Positions 45,054 through 58,186 of a stretch of DNA of 64,000 nucleotides are shown here, in pieces (within the stretch, counting starts at the first letter, position 1; every line of letters begins with the position of its first letter). A program made the position numbers and the translations under genes. The DNA is from Natronorubrum sulfidifaciens JCM 14089 (GTDB lineage Archaea; Halobacteriota; Halobacteria; Halobacteriales; Natrialbaceae). The DNA lies in assembly GCF_000337735.1 (NCBI RefSeq), contig NZ_AOHX01000046.1, positions 66,124-130,123 of the forward strand. The letters run 5' to 3'. The notes beneath the pieces were generated by a model, which was given only the letters and a program-made list of their open reading frames with translations, was not told the origin of the DNA and searched no databases.

Positions 45054-47342
45054 ATGACTGGCAACGACTACGTCACCGAGGCTGACCGCACGCTAGAAGA
45101 GACCTACGAAGAGCCGATGAGCCTCGCGGCGTACGTCGATCGGATCTTCGAGAACCCGACGATCGCCTCCCACGCCTCGAAATACTTGCTCGAGGCGATC
45201 GAAGCCGCGGGCACCCGAACCGTGGTCGAGGAGGGCGAGGAGAACGAGCGCTATCGCTTCTTCGACGATCCACACAACGACGGCGAGCACGCGATCTTGG
45301 GCAACACCGAGGTGTTGAACCGGTTCGTCGACGATCTGCGATCGATCGCTTCGGGCCGGGCGAAAGACGAGAAGATCATCTGGTTCGAGGGACCGACCGC
45401 GACGGGCAAATCCGAACTCAAGCGCTGTCTGGTCAACGGACTGCGCGAGTACTCGAAGACGCCCGAGGGCCGCCGCTACACCGTCGAATGGAACGTGACC
45501 ACGGCTGGAGCCGACGATCGCGGACTGAGCTACGGCGACAGCGATCCGACCGCGATGGACGACAAACACTGGTACGAAAGTCCAGTCCAGACCCATCCGC
45601 TGTCGGTGTTCCCCGAGTCGGTCCGCGAACGGGTGCTCGCGGACTTAAACGGCGACCTCGAGGACCACGTCCCCGTCCGGGTCGATGCGGCGCTCGATCC
45701 GTTCTCGCGGGAGGCGTATGACTTCTTAGAGGAACGCTACCGCCGGGAGGGCAAGGAGGCGCTGTTCTCGGCGATCATCGACGACGACCACCTGCGGGTG
45801 AAAAACTACGTCGTCGACATCGGACAGGGGGTGGGAGTCCTCCACTCCGAAGACGATGGGTCGCCGAAGGAACGACTCGTCGGCTCGTGGATGCACGGCA
45901 TGTTGCAGGAACTGGACTCGCGGGGTCGGAAGAACCCACAGGCGTTCAGTTACGACGGCGTCCTCTCGCAGGGCAACGGCGTCCTGACGATCGTCGAGGA
46001 CGCAGCCCAACACGCCGACTTGCTCCAGAAGCTGTTGAACGTCCCCGACGAGCAGTCGGTCAAACTGGACAAGGGGATCGGAATGGACATCGACACGCAG
46101 ATGCTGATCATCTCGAACCCCGATCTCGAGGCCCAGTTGAACCAACATTCGGACAGAAACGGGATGGACCCGCTGAAAGCGCTCAAGCGACGGCTGGACA
46201 AACACCAGTTCGGCTACCTGACGAATTTGAGTCTCGAGTGTGAGCTCATTCGCCGCGAACTGACCAACGAGACGTCGGTCTGGGAGGCCGAGAGCTACGC
46301 TGAACTCGAGGACCGGATCCGAGAGCCGGTGACGGTAACGGTCAAAGATCAGACCGGCGAGCCCCGACCACAGGAGTTTGCACCCCACGCGATCGAGGCG
46401 GCCGCGCTGTATGCGGTCGTCACCCGGCTCGACGAGGAGAGCCTGCCGAACGGTCTCGATCTCGTCGATAAGGCGTTGATCTTCGATCAGGGCTTCTTGC
46501 AGGAAGGCGACTCCCGCCGGGAGAAAGACGAGTTCGACTTCGATGACAACGCCCACGACGGCGAACACGGGATTCCGGTGACCTACACGCGGGACACGCT
46601 TGCGGAACTCCTCCAGACGGACCGGGATCGACACCATCCCGAACTGTCGGTCGAGGACGTCGTGATGCCACGGGACGTGTTGAACACGATGGCTGAGGGG
46701 CTCGCGAACGCACCCGTCTTTTCGATGGGCGAGCGCTCGGAGTTCGAAAACCGGATCGTGCCCGTGAAAAACTACGTCTTCGACCGTCAGGAGTCGGACG
46801 TCATCGAGGCGATCATGCACGACAAACGCGTCGACGAGGAGACCGTCGCCGAGTACGTCGAAAACGTCTACGCGTGGGAGACCGACGAACCGCTGTACAA
46901 CGACCGTGGCGAGCGCGTCGAGCCGGACCCACTGAAGATGAAGCTGTTCGAGGTCGAACACCTCGGCCGCTTCTCCGAGGCCGAGTACGACGGCAACGTG
47001 CCACGCGAGAGCGTCCGGAACTTCCGCCGTGAGAAGGTGATCACGTCACTGAACCGCCACGCGTGGGAACACCGCGACGAGGATTTCGCCGTCGAAGACG
47101 TCGATCTCACCGCGATTCCGGTGATCAAATCCGTTCTCGAGAGCCACGACTGGGACGACGTCGAACGAACGTTCGAGGACTTCGACCCCCGCCAGTGGGA
47201 CGACCCACCGAGCGGGACGGAGACCGCAGCGGTCAAAGACCGCACGATCGAGACGATGGTCGAGCGCTTCGACTACTCCGAGGCGTCGGCCGAACTGACC
47301 AGCAGACACGTTATGGGACAGGTGAGCTACCGATGGGACTGA
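45054..47342 (+). CDS. PrkA-type AAA protein (second, divergent copy)
   Basis: The 762-residue protein shares the layout of the first PrkA. Its Walker A is GPTATGKS at 113-120, and the sequence is clearly divergent. It is longer than the first copy by about 70 residues. Both copies lie in tandem, so a mixed ring is possible. Its last ten bases overlap the DUF444 gene. Bacterial operons usually carry one PrkA, so the pair is a notable haloarchaeal arrangement. Confidence 0.88.
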   Translation: MTGNDYVTEADRTLEETYEEPMSLAAYVDRIFENPTIASHASKYLLEAIEAAGTRTVVEEGEENERYRFFDDPHNDGEHAILGNTEVLNRFVDDLRSIASGRAKDEKIIWFEGPTATGKSELKRCLVNGLREYSKTPEGRRYTVEWNVTTAGADDRGLSYGDSDPTAMDDKHWYESPVQTHPLSVFPESVRERVLADLNGDLEDHVPVRVDAALDPFSREAYDFLEERYRREGKEALFSAIIDDDHLRVKNYVVDIGQGVGVLHSEDDGSPKERLVGSWMHGMLQELDSRGRKNPQAFSYDGVLSQGNGVLTIVEDAAQHADLLQKLLNVPDEQSVKLDKGIGMDIDTQMLIISNPDLEAQLNQHSDRNGMDPLKALKRRLDKHQFGYLTNLSLECELIRRELTNETSVWEAESYAELEDRIREPVTVTVKDQTGEPRPQEFAPHAIEAAALYAVVTRLDEESLPNGLDLVDKALIFDQGFLQEGDSRREKDEFDFDDNAHDGEHGIPVTYTRDTLAELLQTDRDRHHPELSVEDVVMPRDVLNTMAEGLANAPVFSMGERSEFENRIVPVKNYVFDRQESDVIEAIMHDKRVDEETVAEYVENVYAWETDEPLYNDRGERVEPDPLKMKLFEVEHLGRFSEAEYDGNVPRESVRNFRREKVITSLNRHAWEHRDEDFAVEDVDLTAIPVIKSVLESHDWDDVERTFEDFDPRQWDDPPSGTETAAVKDRTIETMVERFDYSEASAELTSRHVMGQVSYRWD

Positions 47343-48658
47343 GAGACGACCTCGAGCGATTCCGTGAGGTGGGCGAACAGCGCCGCGAGGATCTGGCCGA
47401 CTTCATCCAGTACGGCGACCTCGCCGGCGGACAGGGATCGATCCAGATCCCGGTCAAGATCGTCTCGCTGCCGGAGTTCGAGTACGATCAGCGCGATCAG
47501 GGTGGCGTCGGGCAAGGCGACGGCGGAACGCCCGACACCGGCCAGCCGGTCGGCCAACCCCAGCCACAGCCGGGTGACGACGACGGCGACGACGGCGAGC
47601 CCGGTGAGGAGGGCGGCGACCACGAGTACTACGAGATGGACCCCGAGGAGTTCGCCGAAGAACTCGACGAGGAACTCGGGCTCGACTTAGAGCCGAAAGG
47701 CAAGCGCGTGATCGAGGAGAAAGAAGGGCCGTTTACCGACCTCACCCGGTCGGGCCCCGACAGCACGCTCGATTTCGAGCGGATGTTCAAGGAGGGTCTC
47801 AAGCGAAAGCTCGCGATGGACTTCGACGAGGAGTTCCTGCGCGAACTCTGTAAGGTCGAGGGCATCGAGCCCCGCGAGGTCTTCGAGTGGGCCCGCGGTG
47901 AGAGCCTGCCGGTGTCGATGGCATGGGTCGAGGAGGCCTACAGCGAGATTCCCGACGAGGAACGGGGCACGTGGGCCTCGATCGAGGCGGTCGAAGCGAA
48001 CGTCGAACGCGAGAGCGTCCAGCAGAAGATTCGCCGGGAGGGGATCAAACACGTCCCCTTCCGCCGCGAGGACGAACGCTACCGCTACCCCGAGATCATC
48101 GAGGAAAAAGAGAAGAACGTCGTCGTCGTCAACATCCGCGACGTCTCGGGGTCGATGCGCGAGAAGAAACGCGAACTCGTCGAACGGACGTTCACGCCGC
48201 TGGACTGGTATCTTCAGGGCAAGTACGACAACGCCGAGTTCATCTACATCGCCCACGACGCCGACGCCTGGGCGGTCGAACGCGACGACTTCTTTGGCAT
48301 CCGCAGCGGCGGTGGGACGAAGATCTCGAGTGCGTACGACCTCGCGGCCGAACTGTTAGAGGAGTACCCCTGGAGCGACTGGAACCGCTATGTCTTCGCC
48401 GCGGGAGACTCCGAGAACTCGAGCAACGACACCGAAGAGCGCGTCATTCCGAGAATGGAAGAGATTCCCGCCAACCTTCACGCCTACGTGGAGACCCAGC
48501 CAAGCGGCAACGCCATCAACGCGACCCACGCCGAGGAACTCGAGCGCCACTTCGGGACCGATTCCGACGACGTCGCGGTGGCGTACGTCAACAGCAAAGA
48601 CGACGTGACCGACGCGATCTACGAGATTCTCTCGACGGAGGGTGAAACAGATGAGTAA
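47333..48658 (+). CDS. yeaH: DUF444/YeaH-type VWA-like protein
   Basis: The 441-residue protein has an N-terminal basic/acidic helical part and a Gly/Asp/Pro-rich low-complexity linker at about 55-100. A von Willebrand A-like domain follows, with the metal-ion-dependent site DVSGSM at about 270. This is the UPF0229/YeaH family, which works with PrkA-type proteins in bacteria. It overlaps the second PrkA gene at its start and SpoVR at its end. The VWA domain probably serves as an adaptor for the AAA proteins. Confidence 0.92.
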   Translation: MGLRDDLERFREVGEQRREDLADFIQYGDLAGGQGSIQIPVKIVSLPEFEYDQRDQGGVGQGDGGTPDTGQPVGQPQPQPGDDDGDDGEPGEEGGDHEYYEMDPEEFAEELDEELGLDLEPKGKRVIEEKEGPFTDLTRSGPDSTLDFERMFKEGLKRKLAMDFDEEFLRELCKVEGIEPREVFEWARGESLPVSMAWVEEAYSEIPDEERGTWASIEAVEANVERESVQQKIRREGIKHVPFRREDERYRYPEIIEEKEKNVVVVNIRDVSGSMREKKRELVERTFTPLDWYLQGKYDNAEFIYIAHDADAWAVERDDFFGIRSGGGTKISSAYDLAAELLEEYPWSDWNRYVFAAGDSENSSNDTEERVIPRMEEIPANLHAYVETQPSGNAINATHAEELERHFGTDSDDVAVAYVNSKDDVTDAIYEILSTEGETDE

Positions 48659-50678
48659 ACGCAACTCCAACGCGGATCGATTCCGCAAACAGGCGATCGC
48701 CAGCGACTTAGAAGAGCCGGTTACGGAGGCCAGAAACCTGGCCCAAAAGCTCGGCCTCGAGCCGTACCCGGTCAAGTACTGGATCATCGACTACGACGAG
48801 ATGAACGAACTCATCGCCTACGGAGGGTTCCAGAGTCGATACCCTCACTGGCGGTGGGGGATGCAGTACGACAAGCAACAGAAACAGGGCCAGTACGGCG
48901 GCGGCAAGGCCTTCGAAATCGTCAACAACGACAACCCGGCCCACGCGTTTCTCCAGGAGTCGAACACGATCGCCGACCAGAAGGCGGTCATCACTCACGT
49001 CGAGGCTCACTCCGATTTCTTCGCGAACAACGAGTGGTTCGGCCTCTTTACCGGCGGTCGGGTCGACGAAGACGCGGTCAACGCTGCGGCCATGCTCGAG
49101 CGCCACGCCCGGGCGATCGACGAGTACATGTCCGATTCCGAGATCGACCGTGCGGAAGTCGAGAAGTGGATCGACCACTGTCTCAGCCTCGAGGACAACA
49201 TCGACCAGCATCAGGTGTTCAAACGACGACTCGACGTCGACGGCCCGGCCGACGCGATCGACGAGGATATCGCGGAGAAATTGGACGAACTCGGACTCTC
49301 CGACGAGATCAAAGGCGAGGTCTTCGACGACGAGTGGCTCGAGAAGTTCGAGGAGAACGACGTCCAGACGACGTTCCCCGAACAACCTCAGAAAGACGTC
49401 CTCGCCTTTGTTCGCGAACACGGCAAGCAGTACGACGACGAGACCGGTCGGGCGGTCGAGATGGACGCGTGGCAACGTGACATTCTCGATATGATGCGCG
49501 CGGAGGCGTACTACTTCGCCGCTCAGAAGATGACGAAGGTGATGAACGAAGGCTGGGCTGCCTACTGGGAGTCGACGATGATGACCGACGAGACCTTCGC
49601 CGGCGACGACGAGTTCATGAACTACGCCGACCACATGGCGAAGGTCCTTGCGTCGGGCGGGCTCAACCCCTACAGCCTCGGGATGGAACTCTGGGAGTAC
49701 GTCGAGAACCGAACGAACCGCCGAGAGGTCTTAGAGCGCCTGCTTCGTGTCGAGGGCGTCTCCTGGCGAAACCTGATGGACGTCGTCGACTTCGAGAGCG
49801 TCCTCGAGACGCTTGAGGCACCTGCCGCGATCGATACGATCACGCCCGAGACGCTGGATGCACTCGAGGACGTCCCCGAGGAGTGGGTCGACCACGAGGC
49901 GCTTGCGGCGGCCCGTGACGGCGAGATCGATGTCGAGCAGTATCCATGGAAGGTGTTGACCTACGAGGGACTGGCGCGCCGGCACTACTCGCTGGTCAAG
50001 CGCCAACACCGCGGCTTCCTGACTCGAGTCAGCCAGCAGGACGTCGAACAGATCGGGCGGTATCTCTTCGACGATGCACGCTATGGAAGCATCGAGGAAG
50101 CACTCGCAGACGTCGAGTTCACCACGGGTTGGGATCGGATGTTCGACATCCGCGAGAGCCACAACGACGTGACGTTCTTGGATGAGTTCCTCACGCCGGA
50201 GTTCATCACGGAGAACAACTACTTCACCTACGAACACTCCAAGGCGACCGGTCAGTTCCACGTCGCAAGCGACGCGGCCGAAGACGTCAAAAAGAAGCTG
50301 CTCTTGCAGTTTACGAACTTCGGGAAGCCGACGATCGCGGTCTACGACGGCAACTACAACAACGCAAACGAGTTGCTGTTGGGCCACCAGTACAACGGCG
50401 TCATGCTGGACCTTGGACAGGCTCGCGAGACGCTCAAACGCATCTTCGAACTGTGGGGCCGGCCGGTGAACCTGCTCACGATCGTCAAAGAGGTCGACGA
50501 CCACGATATCGAGGTGGCGAAACGGCGCAATCGGGAACCCGAACCCGAAGAGCGTGGCAAACTACTTCGCTATGATGGAACCAATGTGACGATCGAAGAC
50601 GTCCCGTGGGAGGAAGTCGACCATCTGGCAGCCGACGATGTCGATTACGACACCAAGCCGGACGAATGGCTCGCCTGA
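48651..50678 (+). CDS. SpoVR family protein
   Basis: The 675-residue protein matches the SpoVR/YcgB family. [24 protein letters not shown] lies near the N terminus, the [15 protein letters not shown] motif follows, and the long conserved core has [17 protein letters not shown]. It is longer than E. coli YcgB (about 510). SpoVR was named from Bacillus spore cortex formation, but its role in archaea must differ. It is the last gene of the operon and is followed by a short hairpin with a T-rich loop (50680-50697). An in-frame GTG at 48642 is an alternative start. Confidence 0.92.
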   Translation: MSKRNSNADRFRKQAIASDLEEPVTEARNLAQKLGLEPYPVKYWIIDYDEMNELIAYGGFQSRYPHWRWGMQYDKQQKQGQYGGGKAFEIVNNDNPAHAFLQESNTIADQKAVITHVEAHSDFFANNEWFGLFTGGRVDEDAVNAAAMLERHARAIDEYMSDSEIDRAEVEKWIDHCLSLEDNIDQHQVFKRRLDVDGPADAIDEDIAEKLDELGLSDEIKGEVFDDEWLEKFEENDVQTTFPEQPQKDVLAFVREHGKQYDDETGRAVEMDAWQRDILDMMRAEAYYFAAQKMTKVMNEGWAAYWESTMMTDETFAGDDEFMNYADHMAKVLASGGLNPYSLGMELWEYVENRTNRREVLERLLRVEGVSWRNLMDVVDFESVLETLEAPAAIDTITPETLDALEDVPEEWVDHEALAAARDGEIDVEQYPWKVLTYEGLARRHYSLVKRQHRGFLTRVSQQDVEQIGRYLFDDARYGSIEEALADVEFTTGWDRMFDIRESHNDVTFLDEFLTPEFITENNYFTYEHSKATGQFHVASDAAEDVKKKLLLQFTNFGKPTIAVYDGNYNNANELLLGHQYNGVMLDLGQARETLKRIFELWGRPVNLLTIVKEVDDHDIEVAKRRNREPEPEERGKLLRYDGTNVTIEDVPWEEVDHLAADDVDYDTKPDEWLA

Positions 50679-50753
50679 TATTTATTTTGTTCAGGAGTAT
50701 TCGAATCAAATCCCGGAAAGCTTTTACCGTCGATCGCACATGCTCGGGATGTA

Positions 50754-51458
50754 ATGGATGGGCAAGGGGGGGAAACGATTCAGCAGCGACGAACCGAGGG
50801 GGACGCGTTCGAACTGCCGTCAGTGCTTGCACAGCTCGATACGGATGACCCAGCCGAGCAACGGGCGGCCGTCGAGACGATCCACGACACGCTGACCGAA
50901 CGGCCAGCGGCGTGTATTCCAACCGTGCCGAAACTCCGTGGGCTGCTCGAGCAGCCCTCCTTCGAGGACCACGAACGGGTTGCGTACTGTCTGGCTGAAC
51001 TCGCAGCCGAATCGCCGTCCGATGTTGCGCCGTCGGCCGACGAACTCGTCTCGTTTGCCGTCGACAACCCGACGGAGCCAGCGACCCGTGAACTCTGTCG
51101 CGGCCTCGAGACGCTCGCCGCCGAGCACCCGGTGGCCCTCGTCGATCACGTCGAGTCGATCGCCGAGATCGGCGACCAGCAACCGGCCGACAACTGGGAG
51201 ACGCGTGCCAACGCCGCGGTGGCTCTGTCTCACATCGCAGCCGAAGCGCCGGGGGCGATCGAACCTGTCCAAGAATCGCTGCTCGCGTTACTTGCGGACG
51301 ATCACGAACGCGTGCGTGCGAGCGCGTGTGCTGCGCTCGGCCATGGCGATTGCGAGGGGGTCACGGACCAGCTTGCGGCGCGTGCGAGTTCGGACCCGTC
51401 GTCGACGGTTCGAGAGCAGGCCGACTGGGCGCTGGCGGAGCTTTCGAGTGATGATTGA
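50754..51458 (+). CDS. HEAT/ARM repeat protein
   Basis: The 234-residue, Ala/Glu-rich all-helical protein carries several HEAT-like repeats, such as DPAEQRAAVETIHDTL, HERVRASACAALGHGD and SSTVREQADWALAEL. Such solenoids bind proteins. A TATA-like CTTTTACC at 50721-50728 is about 26 bp before the ATG, so it has its own promoter after the prkA operon. It could be an adaptor for that operon, but only position suggests so. Confidence 0.82.
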   Translation: MDGQGGETIQQRRTEGDAFELPSVLAQLDTDDPAEQRAAVETIHDTLTERPAACIPTVPKLRGLLEQPSFEDHERVAYCLAELAAESPSDVAPSADELVSFAVDNPTEPATRELCRGLETLAAEHPVALVDHVESIAEIGDQQPADNWETRANAAVALSHIAAEAPGAIEPVQESLLALLADDHERVRASACAALGHGDCEGVTDQLAARASSDPSSTVREQADWALAELSSDD

Positions 51459-51564
51459 CGGGTGCCACACCGATCGTCCGGCAGCCGACGACCGGGTGGA
51501 CACCGATGGGCAGTGACTCTCTGATGACCCCAAACTAGTGGTCGCTGGCTCGCATGGGGGGCGT

Positions 51565-51963
51565 ATGCCACAGACGACGGTTTCGGTCTCGACCGACGCT
51601 TGGCTGACGACCGTTGACGTGACTGACCGGCTTGCCGACGCCGTCCCCGACGACCTCGAGTCGGGGACCGTAACCGCGTTCGTCCGGCACACGACGGCCG
51701 GCCTTCTCGTACAGGAACCCGAACCACGACTCCGCGGCGACATCGAATCGTTTCTCCGAGACCTCGTCCCCGACGAGGGCCACGCACACGACCAGCTAGA
51801 CGGGAACGCGGACTCACACCTCCGGGCGGCACTCGTCGGCCCGGATGTGACGATTCCGGTCGAAAACGGCGAGTTGGCACTCGGGACGTGGCAGTCCGTC
51901 CTCTTGCTCGAGTGTGACGGACCACGGACGAGGACGGTGTCGGTGACGTCCGTCAGCGAGTAG
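51565..51963 (+). CDS. yjbQ: YjbQ/UPF0047 family protein
   Basis: The 132-residue protein shows the family pattern VTAFVRHTTAGLLVQE, then DGNADSHLRAALVG and LALGTWQSVLLLECDGPRTRTVSV. The conserved HTTA, ADSHL and GTWQ residues form the presumed active site. YjbQ has weak thiamine-phosphate synthase activity in bacteria, and the true role is uncertain. It converges with the glycerophosphodiesterase gene. Confidence 0.9.
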   Translation: MPQTTVSVSTDAWLTTVDVTDRLADAVPDDLESGTVTAFVRHTTAGLLVQEPEPRLRGDIESFLRDLVPDEGHAHDQLDGNADSHLRAALVGPDVTIPVENGELALGTWQSVLLLECDGPRTRTVSVTSVSE

Positions 51964-51969
51964 CGTCCG

Positions 51970-52632
51970 TCAGGAGACTCGAAGCGGGCGATCCGCGGAC
52001 ACACAGTCGACACCCCGCCACTCGAGGAGCTTTGCGACGGCCCGGTACTCGAGCGACCACGCGTGGATCTCGAGGTCGACGGCCGTTGCACGGGGGACGA
52101 GCCACGTCGACAGACACCGCCAGTAGTTCGCGCCGATAACGTCACAGTCGAGTTCGACGGCCGTCGTCACGGGCGTCTCGAGGTCGCGACTGACGAGTAG
52201 CCCTGTCGGCTGGCTGGGGTCGAGTTCCCGGATCGCTCGCAGTTCGGCGAGCTGAAACGAGGTCGTGACCACCCGATTCTCGACATCGGCGAGTGCCTCG
52301 AGGACGTCCGCTGCGATCCCGGACGCTTTCATTTCGAGGTTGATCTCGACCGTCGTCGGGAGCGCCTCGAGCACCTCCTCGAGTGTCGGCACCCGTTGAC
52401 CCGAGTCGAGGACCGTGTACGTTCGAAGCTCCTCGAGAGGGATGTCGGCGACGGTCCCGACGCCGTCGGTGACGCGGTCGATCGTCTCATCGTGGATGAC
52501 GACGAGCTCGCCCGAGCCACAGCGTCGAACGTCGAACTCGACGGCGTCTGCGTATTCGGCTGCTGACTGGAGCGCTGCGATCGTGTTCTCGGGGGCCGTC
52601 GCGGCGAAACCACGGTGGGCGATCAAACGCAT
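51970..52632 (-). CDS. glycerophosphodiester phosphodiesterase
   Basis: The 220-residue GDPD enzyme starts with MRLIAHRGFAATAPENT, then VEFDVRRC and the metal-binding VIHDETIDR, and has INLEMK later. It hydrolyses glycerophosphodiesters to glycerol phosphate and an alcohol. No signal peptide is seen, so it is cytoplasmic, and in archaea with ether lipids its natural substrate is unclear. GAACTAAAGCC at 52656-52666 on the minus strand is a plausible TATA box about 25 bp upstream. Confidence 0.92.
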   Translation of the reverse strand: MRLIAHRGFAATAPENTIAALQSAAEYADAVEFDVRRCGSGELVVIHDETIDRVTDGVGTVADIPLEELRTYTVLDSGQRVPTLEEVLEALPTTVEINLEMKASGIAADVLEALADVENRVVTTSFQLAELRAIRELDPSQPTGLLVSRDLETPVTTAVELDCDVIGANYWRCLSTWLVPRATAVDLEIHAWSLEYRAVAKLLEWRGVDCVSADRPLRVS

Positions 52633-52956
52633 TCATCGACACATTGGTGGTGACCGGCTTTAGTTCCACGTTGTCTCATACGGTTTCCTGTCGACACTAA
52701 CCGCCGATCGCCGACTCGTGCTGGCGATCAGCGGGACACAGGGACAGCAATCCGCATCAGGCGATTGGCAGCGGTGGGGCGGTCTCGGCATCCGCATCTG
52801 GCGACGGGCGACGGCTGGTGTGTCGACCACACGTCCTCGAGTGCCAACGTGATTAGTACGTATCGTTAAACGGGCTCACTCGTTATGGGGCGTACGTACA
52901 GTCCTTGCTGACCTCGACCGGTCCCCGACGCTGTAGCGCTGTACGGCACGCGATTC
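52633..52956. other. 324-bp divergent intergenic region without a gene
   Basis: It holds the minus-strand promoter of the glycerophosphodiesterase gene on the left. On the right a TATA-like GTTAAACG near 52864-52871 leaves a leader of about 60 nt for the response regulator. I see no convincing ORF, RNA gene or repeat in it. Confidence 0.6.
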
Positions 52957-53406
52957 ATGATCCCCCGACTCGAGACCCCGATTGAACTGCTGTTGGTGGA
53001 AGACAATCCCGGCGATGTGAGACTCATACAGGATGCGTTCGAGCAACTCCCGGCGGAGACGACGATCAACGTGACGAGCGATGGCAACGATGCACTCGAG
53101 TTTCTCTCGGCGCGATACGATCATCCGACGGCCCCCGTCCCGGATCTCATCCTTCTCGACCTGAATCTGCCTCGAATGGGCGGGTTCGAGTTTCTCGAGA
53201 CGATTCAGGCCGATTCCCGATTCGCCTCGCTCCCGATTCTCGTCGTCACGAGTTCGACTGCCACCGAGGACGTCCTCGAGAGCTACGAACGTGCCGCGAA
53301 CGCCTACCTCACCAAACCAACGGACCCCGACGAGTACGTGGCCATGGTCGAGGCCGTCGCGGCGTTTTGGTTCCAGCAGGCCGCGTTGCCGCCGGTCACG
53401 TCCTGA
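52957..53406 (+). CDS. stand-alone response regulator receiver protein
   Basis: The 149-residue protein is a single receiver domain of the Rcp1-like type: acidic pair VEDNPGD, phospho-acceptor aspartate in LILLDLNLPRMGG, TSSTATED, and the lysine in YLTKPTD. All key residues are present, unlike the receiver in the kinase at 16283. There is no output domain, so it likely works by protein contact or as a phosphorelay intermediate. The cognate kinase is not adjacent. Confidence 0.92.
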   Translation: MIPRLETPIELLLVEDNPGDVRLIQDAFEQLPAETTINVTSDGNDALEFLSARYDHPTAPVPDLILLDLNLPRMGGFEFLETIQADSRFASLPILVVTSSTATEDVLESYERAANAYLTKPTDPDEYVAMVEAVAAFWFQQAALPPVTS

Positions 53407-53491
53407 CGGGCGTCGCCATCGAACGTTCGTCCCACGGTTGATGGCGAGTTCGCCCCCCGCATTCATCTACGTCGTCGTGGTAGCCTGTCGT

Positions 53492-54214
53492 ATGTCACCA
53501 CAGACCGATTTCGATGTTGATTTCGACGGCACCGTCGCCGTCGTCACGGGTGCAAGCGGGGCGCTCGGAAGCGCCGTCGTCGACCGATTTCGAACGGCCG
53601 GCGCGACCGTCTGTGCCGTCGATGTCGTTGCCCCCGACGACGAAGACAGCCTGCTCGAGCCCGACTCGGGCGTCCAGTTCTACGAGGCCGACCTGACCGA
53701 CGAGGGCGACGTCGAGCGGCTCGTCTCAGCCATCGTCGACGACCACGACCGAATCGACCATCTCTGTAACATCGCCGGCACGTGGCGTGGCGGCGACCCC
53801 ATCGAAGACACTGATCTCGAGGCGTTCGACTTGCTGCTGAACGTCAACCTGAAGACGGCGTTTTTGGCCGCAAAACACGCCCTGCCTCATCTGCAGGAGA
53901 CGTCGGGGTCGATCGTCAGCGTCAGCGCACGGTCGTCACTCGAGGGCGGCGAGGGCGACGGCCCCTACCGAATCACGAAAGCCGGGATTCGCCTGCTCAC
54001 GGAGACGCTCGCCGCGGAGAATCGCGGGACGGTTCGAGCGAACTGTGTGATGCCGAGCGTGATCGATACGCCGATGAACCGCGAGATGATGCCCGACGCG
54101 GATCACGACTCGTGGGTCGAGCCGACCGAGATCGCGGACGTGATCGCCTTCCTCTGTAGCGAGGGGGCTGCGGTGACCAGCGGCGCTGCCGTGCCGGTCT
54201 ACGGCGAAGCATAA
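53492..54214 (+). CDS. short-chain dehydrogenase/reductase
   Basis: The 240-residue SDR has the nucleotide-binding VVTGASGALG, the NIAGTW motif, serine in VSVSARSS and the YxxxK in YRITKAG. The dinucleotide is probably NAD, since an aspartate follows the second strand (VCAVDVV). The substrate is not known. The ATG at 53492 is the natural start; longer in-frame sequence upstream overlaps the response regulator. Confidence 0.9.
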   Translation: MSPQTDFDVDFDGTVAVVTGASGALGSAVVDRFRTAGATVCAVDVVAPDDEDSLLEPDSGVQFYEADLTDEGDVERLVSAIVDDHDRIDHLCNIAGTWRGGDPIEDTDLEAFDLLLNVNLKTAFLAAKHALPHLQETSGSIVSVSARSSLEGGEGDGPYRITKAGIRLLTETLAAENRGTVRANCVMPSVIDTPMNREMMPDADHDSWVEPTEIADVIAFLCSEGAAVTSGAAVPVYGEA

Positions 54215-54239
54215 AAATCGCGAAAAGAGTCGGCTTCCG

Positions 54240-55613
54240 TTACAGGTTCGTGCTGATCCAGTCGGCGAAGTCGCCGGTGAGGAATCCGACGTAGCCGTCG
54301 ACACCGAGATACAGCGTGATGACCAGCACGAGGAGGATCGGCACGCGAATCGCCCAGATCCACGCCTGGCCGCGTCCACCGAGATCACCGATGCCTTTCT
54401 CGAGTTCTTTGACGGCCACTTCTGGCGTGATCCAGCCAACGAGGATCACCAGCATGAGTGCGCCGAACACCAGCAGGATACCGTCGGCGAAGCCGTCGAG
54501 CAGGTCGAGGAAGATCAGATCGTAGGTGACTGGCACACCCAGCAGGTAGATGATTCCGCCCATGCCGAGTGCTGCTTTCCATCGCTCGACGCCTTTCTCG
54601 TCGATGACGTAGGCCGTCACGACCTCGAGCAGCGAAATCGCACTCGAGAGCGCTGCGATGGCAACGGTGCCAAAGAACAGCAAGCCAAGAATGTGACCGC
54701 CGCCGATGGTTGCGAACGCTTCCGTCATCGAGATGAAGATGGCACCGGCTCCACCATCACCGGGTTCGGTTATCCCTGCCGAGAAGAAGACGGGGAAGAC
54801 GACCAGTCCGGTCAGGAACGCGATTCCGGTGTCGAAGCCGATGATCGTTACCCCGTCTTTGGTCAGATTACGATCTTCACCGAGATAGGACGCGTAGGTG
54901 ATCATCACACCCATCCCGAGCGAGAGCGTGAAAAAGGCCTGTCCGGCGGCCGCCGGCAGCAGCGTCGCCCAGTTGTCGGCGATGATGCTGAACTCCGGCG
55001 AGAGGTAATACGAGTAGCCGGCACTGGCGTCGGGCAGCGTAAACGCCCAGACTGCCATCCCGATGAGTAATATCAGGATTGCTGGCACCATCACCTTCAC
55101 AGCGAGTTCGATTCCTTGTCGGATGCCGAGTGCGACGACCCCGATTGTGATCACCATAAACAGCGTGTGGAAGAAGAACGCATCGAGACCAGTCGATAGC
55201 TCTCCGAACATGATCGCCGCATCTCCTTCGTATCCGGTGAGAAGGTTTGCATAGCTTCCCCGAAAGCCCTCGAGGAAGTAGCGGATAAACCAGCCGGCGA
55301 CGACGCTGTAGAACGAAAGGATGACGAAGCCGGTGACAACGAAGACGCCACCGACGTATTTCCACGAACTCCCTCCCAACTCCATCAGCGCGCCGACCGG
55401 GTTTCGTTCGGTTTTTCGGCCGACGACGAACTCGGCCAGGATTGCTGGGAAGCCGATCAATGCGACGAACAGAAGGTAGACCAGCAGGAACGCTGCACCA
55501 CCACCTTCACCCGTGACGAACGGAAATCTCCAGATGTTCCCCAATCCGACTGCGCTCCCGACCGCAGCCAGAATGAAGCCTGTTCTCGTTGCCCACGTTT
55601 CTCGTTGCACCAT
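54240..55613 (-). CDS. sodium-dependent NSS-family transporter
   Basis: The 457-residue protein has about eleven or twelve TM helices and the NSS/SNF signature near the start, RTGFILAAVGSAVGLGNIWRFPF, with the unwound helix-1 GLGNIW sodium-site motif. Members import amino acids or similar solutes with sodium. A TATA-like TTATATATG on the minus strand near 55637-55645 precedes the ATG at 55613, and a GAGGTG lies just before it. It converges with the SDR gene. Confidence 0.9.
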   Translation of the reverse strand: MVQRETWATRTGFILAAVGSAVGLGNIWRFPFVTGEGGGAAFLLVYLLFVALIGFPAILAEFVVGRKTERNPVGALMELGGSSWKYVGGVFVVTGFVILSFYSVVAGWFIRYFLEGFRGSYANLLTGYEGDAAIMFGELSTGLDAFFFHTLFMVITIGVVALGIRQGIELAVKVMVPAILILLIGMAVWAFTLPDASAGYSYYLSPEFSIIADNWATLLPAAAGQAFFTLSLGMGVMITYASYLGEDRNLTKDGVTIIGFDTGIAFLTGLVVFPVFFSAGITEPGDGGAGAIFISMTEAFATIGGGHILGLLFFGTVAIAALSSAISLLEVVTAYVIDEKGVERWKAALGMGGIIYLLGVPVTYDLIFLDLLDGFADGILLVFGALMLVILVGWITPEVAVKELEKGIGDLGGRGQAWIWAIRVPILLVLVITLYLGVDGYVGFLTGDFADWISTNL

Positions 55614-55765
55614 ATCCACCTCATTAAAAAGGCGCTCATATATAACTTTTTGTGGTCACCCTATCAGGTCACCCGGTTCGGTTATTAATCGTGAAAGAGT
55701 TACGGAATCCTTTTCCTGTTGGTCCTCGCAGAAACCCGTATGAATCCGACAGGAGTGTTTCGAGC

Positions 55766-57678
<1,913 letters not shown>

Positions 57679-57910
57679 TACTGTCGGATAGGACTATTCG
57701 ACGGTCGGCCGCACTACTGCGGCCGCCGTCTCACTGACTGCTGTCCGATAGTCTGAGTCGGCCACCGTTCTATCACGTCCGTCATCTCGGGCAGTTTCGT
57801 CTCTCAGATCGCTGCTCGAGGGAGAACGACCTCGTGTCGCTCCTCGAGAACGGTCACTCGAGTCGACTGCTGTCAAACGCTTTAATACACATCATCCACA
57901 ACCCCCGGGT

Positions 57911-58093
57911 ATGGCCACTGAAACCGAGTCAACCACGGACATGAACATTGGACTGGCGCTTGCGCTTGGTGCGGCTGCGACCATCGGCGCACTGTTGATG
58001 TTTATCGGCGCACCGGACATGACGGCAGCATGGGGCTTTGCCGCGGCAATGATTTTTAGCTGCCTCGCCGTTATCGGGATTCACCTGTACTAA
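57911..58093 (+). CDS. small two-TM protein (DUF7525-like)
   Basis: The 60-residue protein has two hydrophobic helices at about 12-31 and 39-58, joined by GAPDMTAAWG, after a short acidic N terminus. A TATA-like TTTAATA at 57881-57887 gives leaderless spacing. It is a small haloarchaeal family with no known function, and it lies between pccX and pccA without an evident link. Confidence 0.7.
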   Translation: MATETESTTDMNIGLALALGAAATIGALLMFIGAPDMTAAWGFAAAMIFSCLAVIGIHLY

Positions 58094-58186
58094 CATCGCG
58101 TTGCAATCCCGGTCCTGTCCGGCGATTGGTTACCGACGCTCCGCCAACAGTTAAGAGCAACCGCACCGTAGGATGAGGCACGGACG

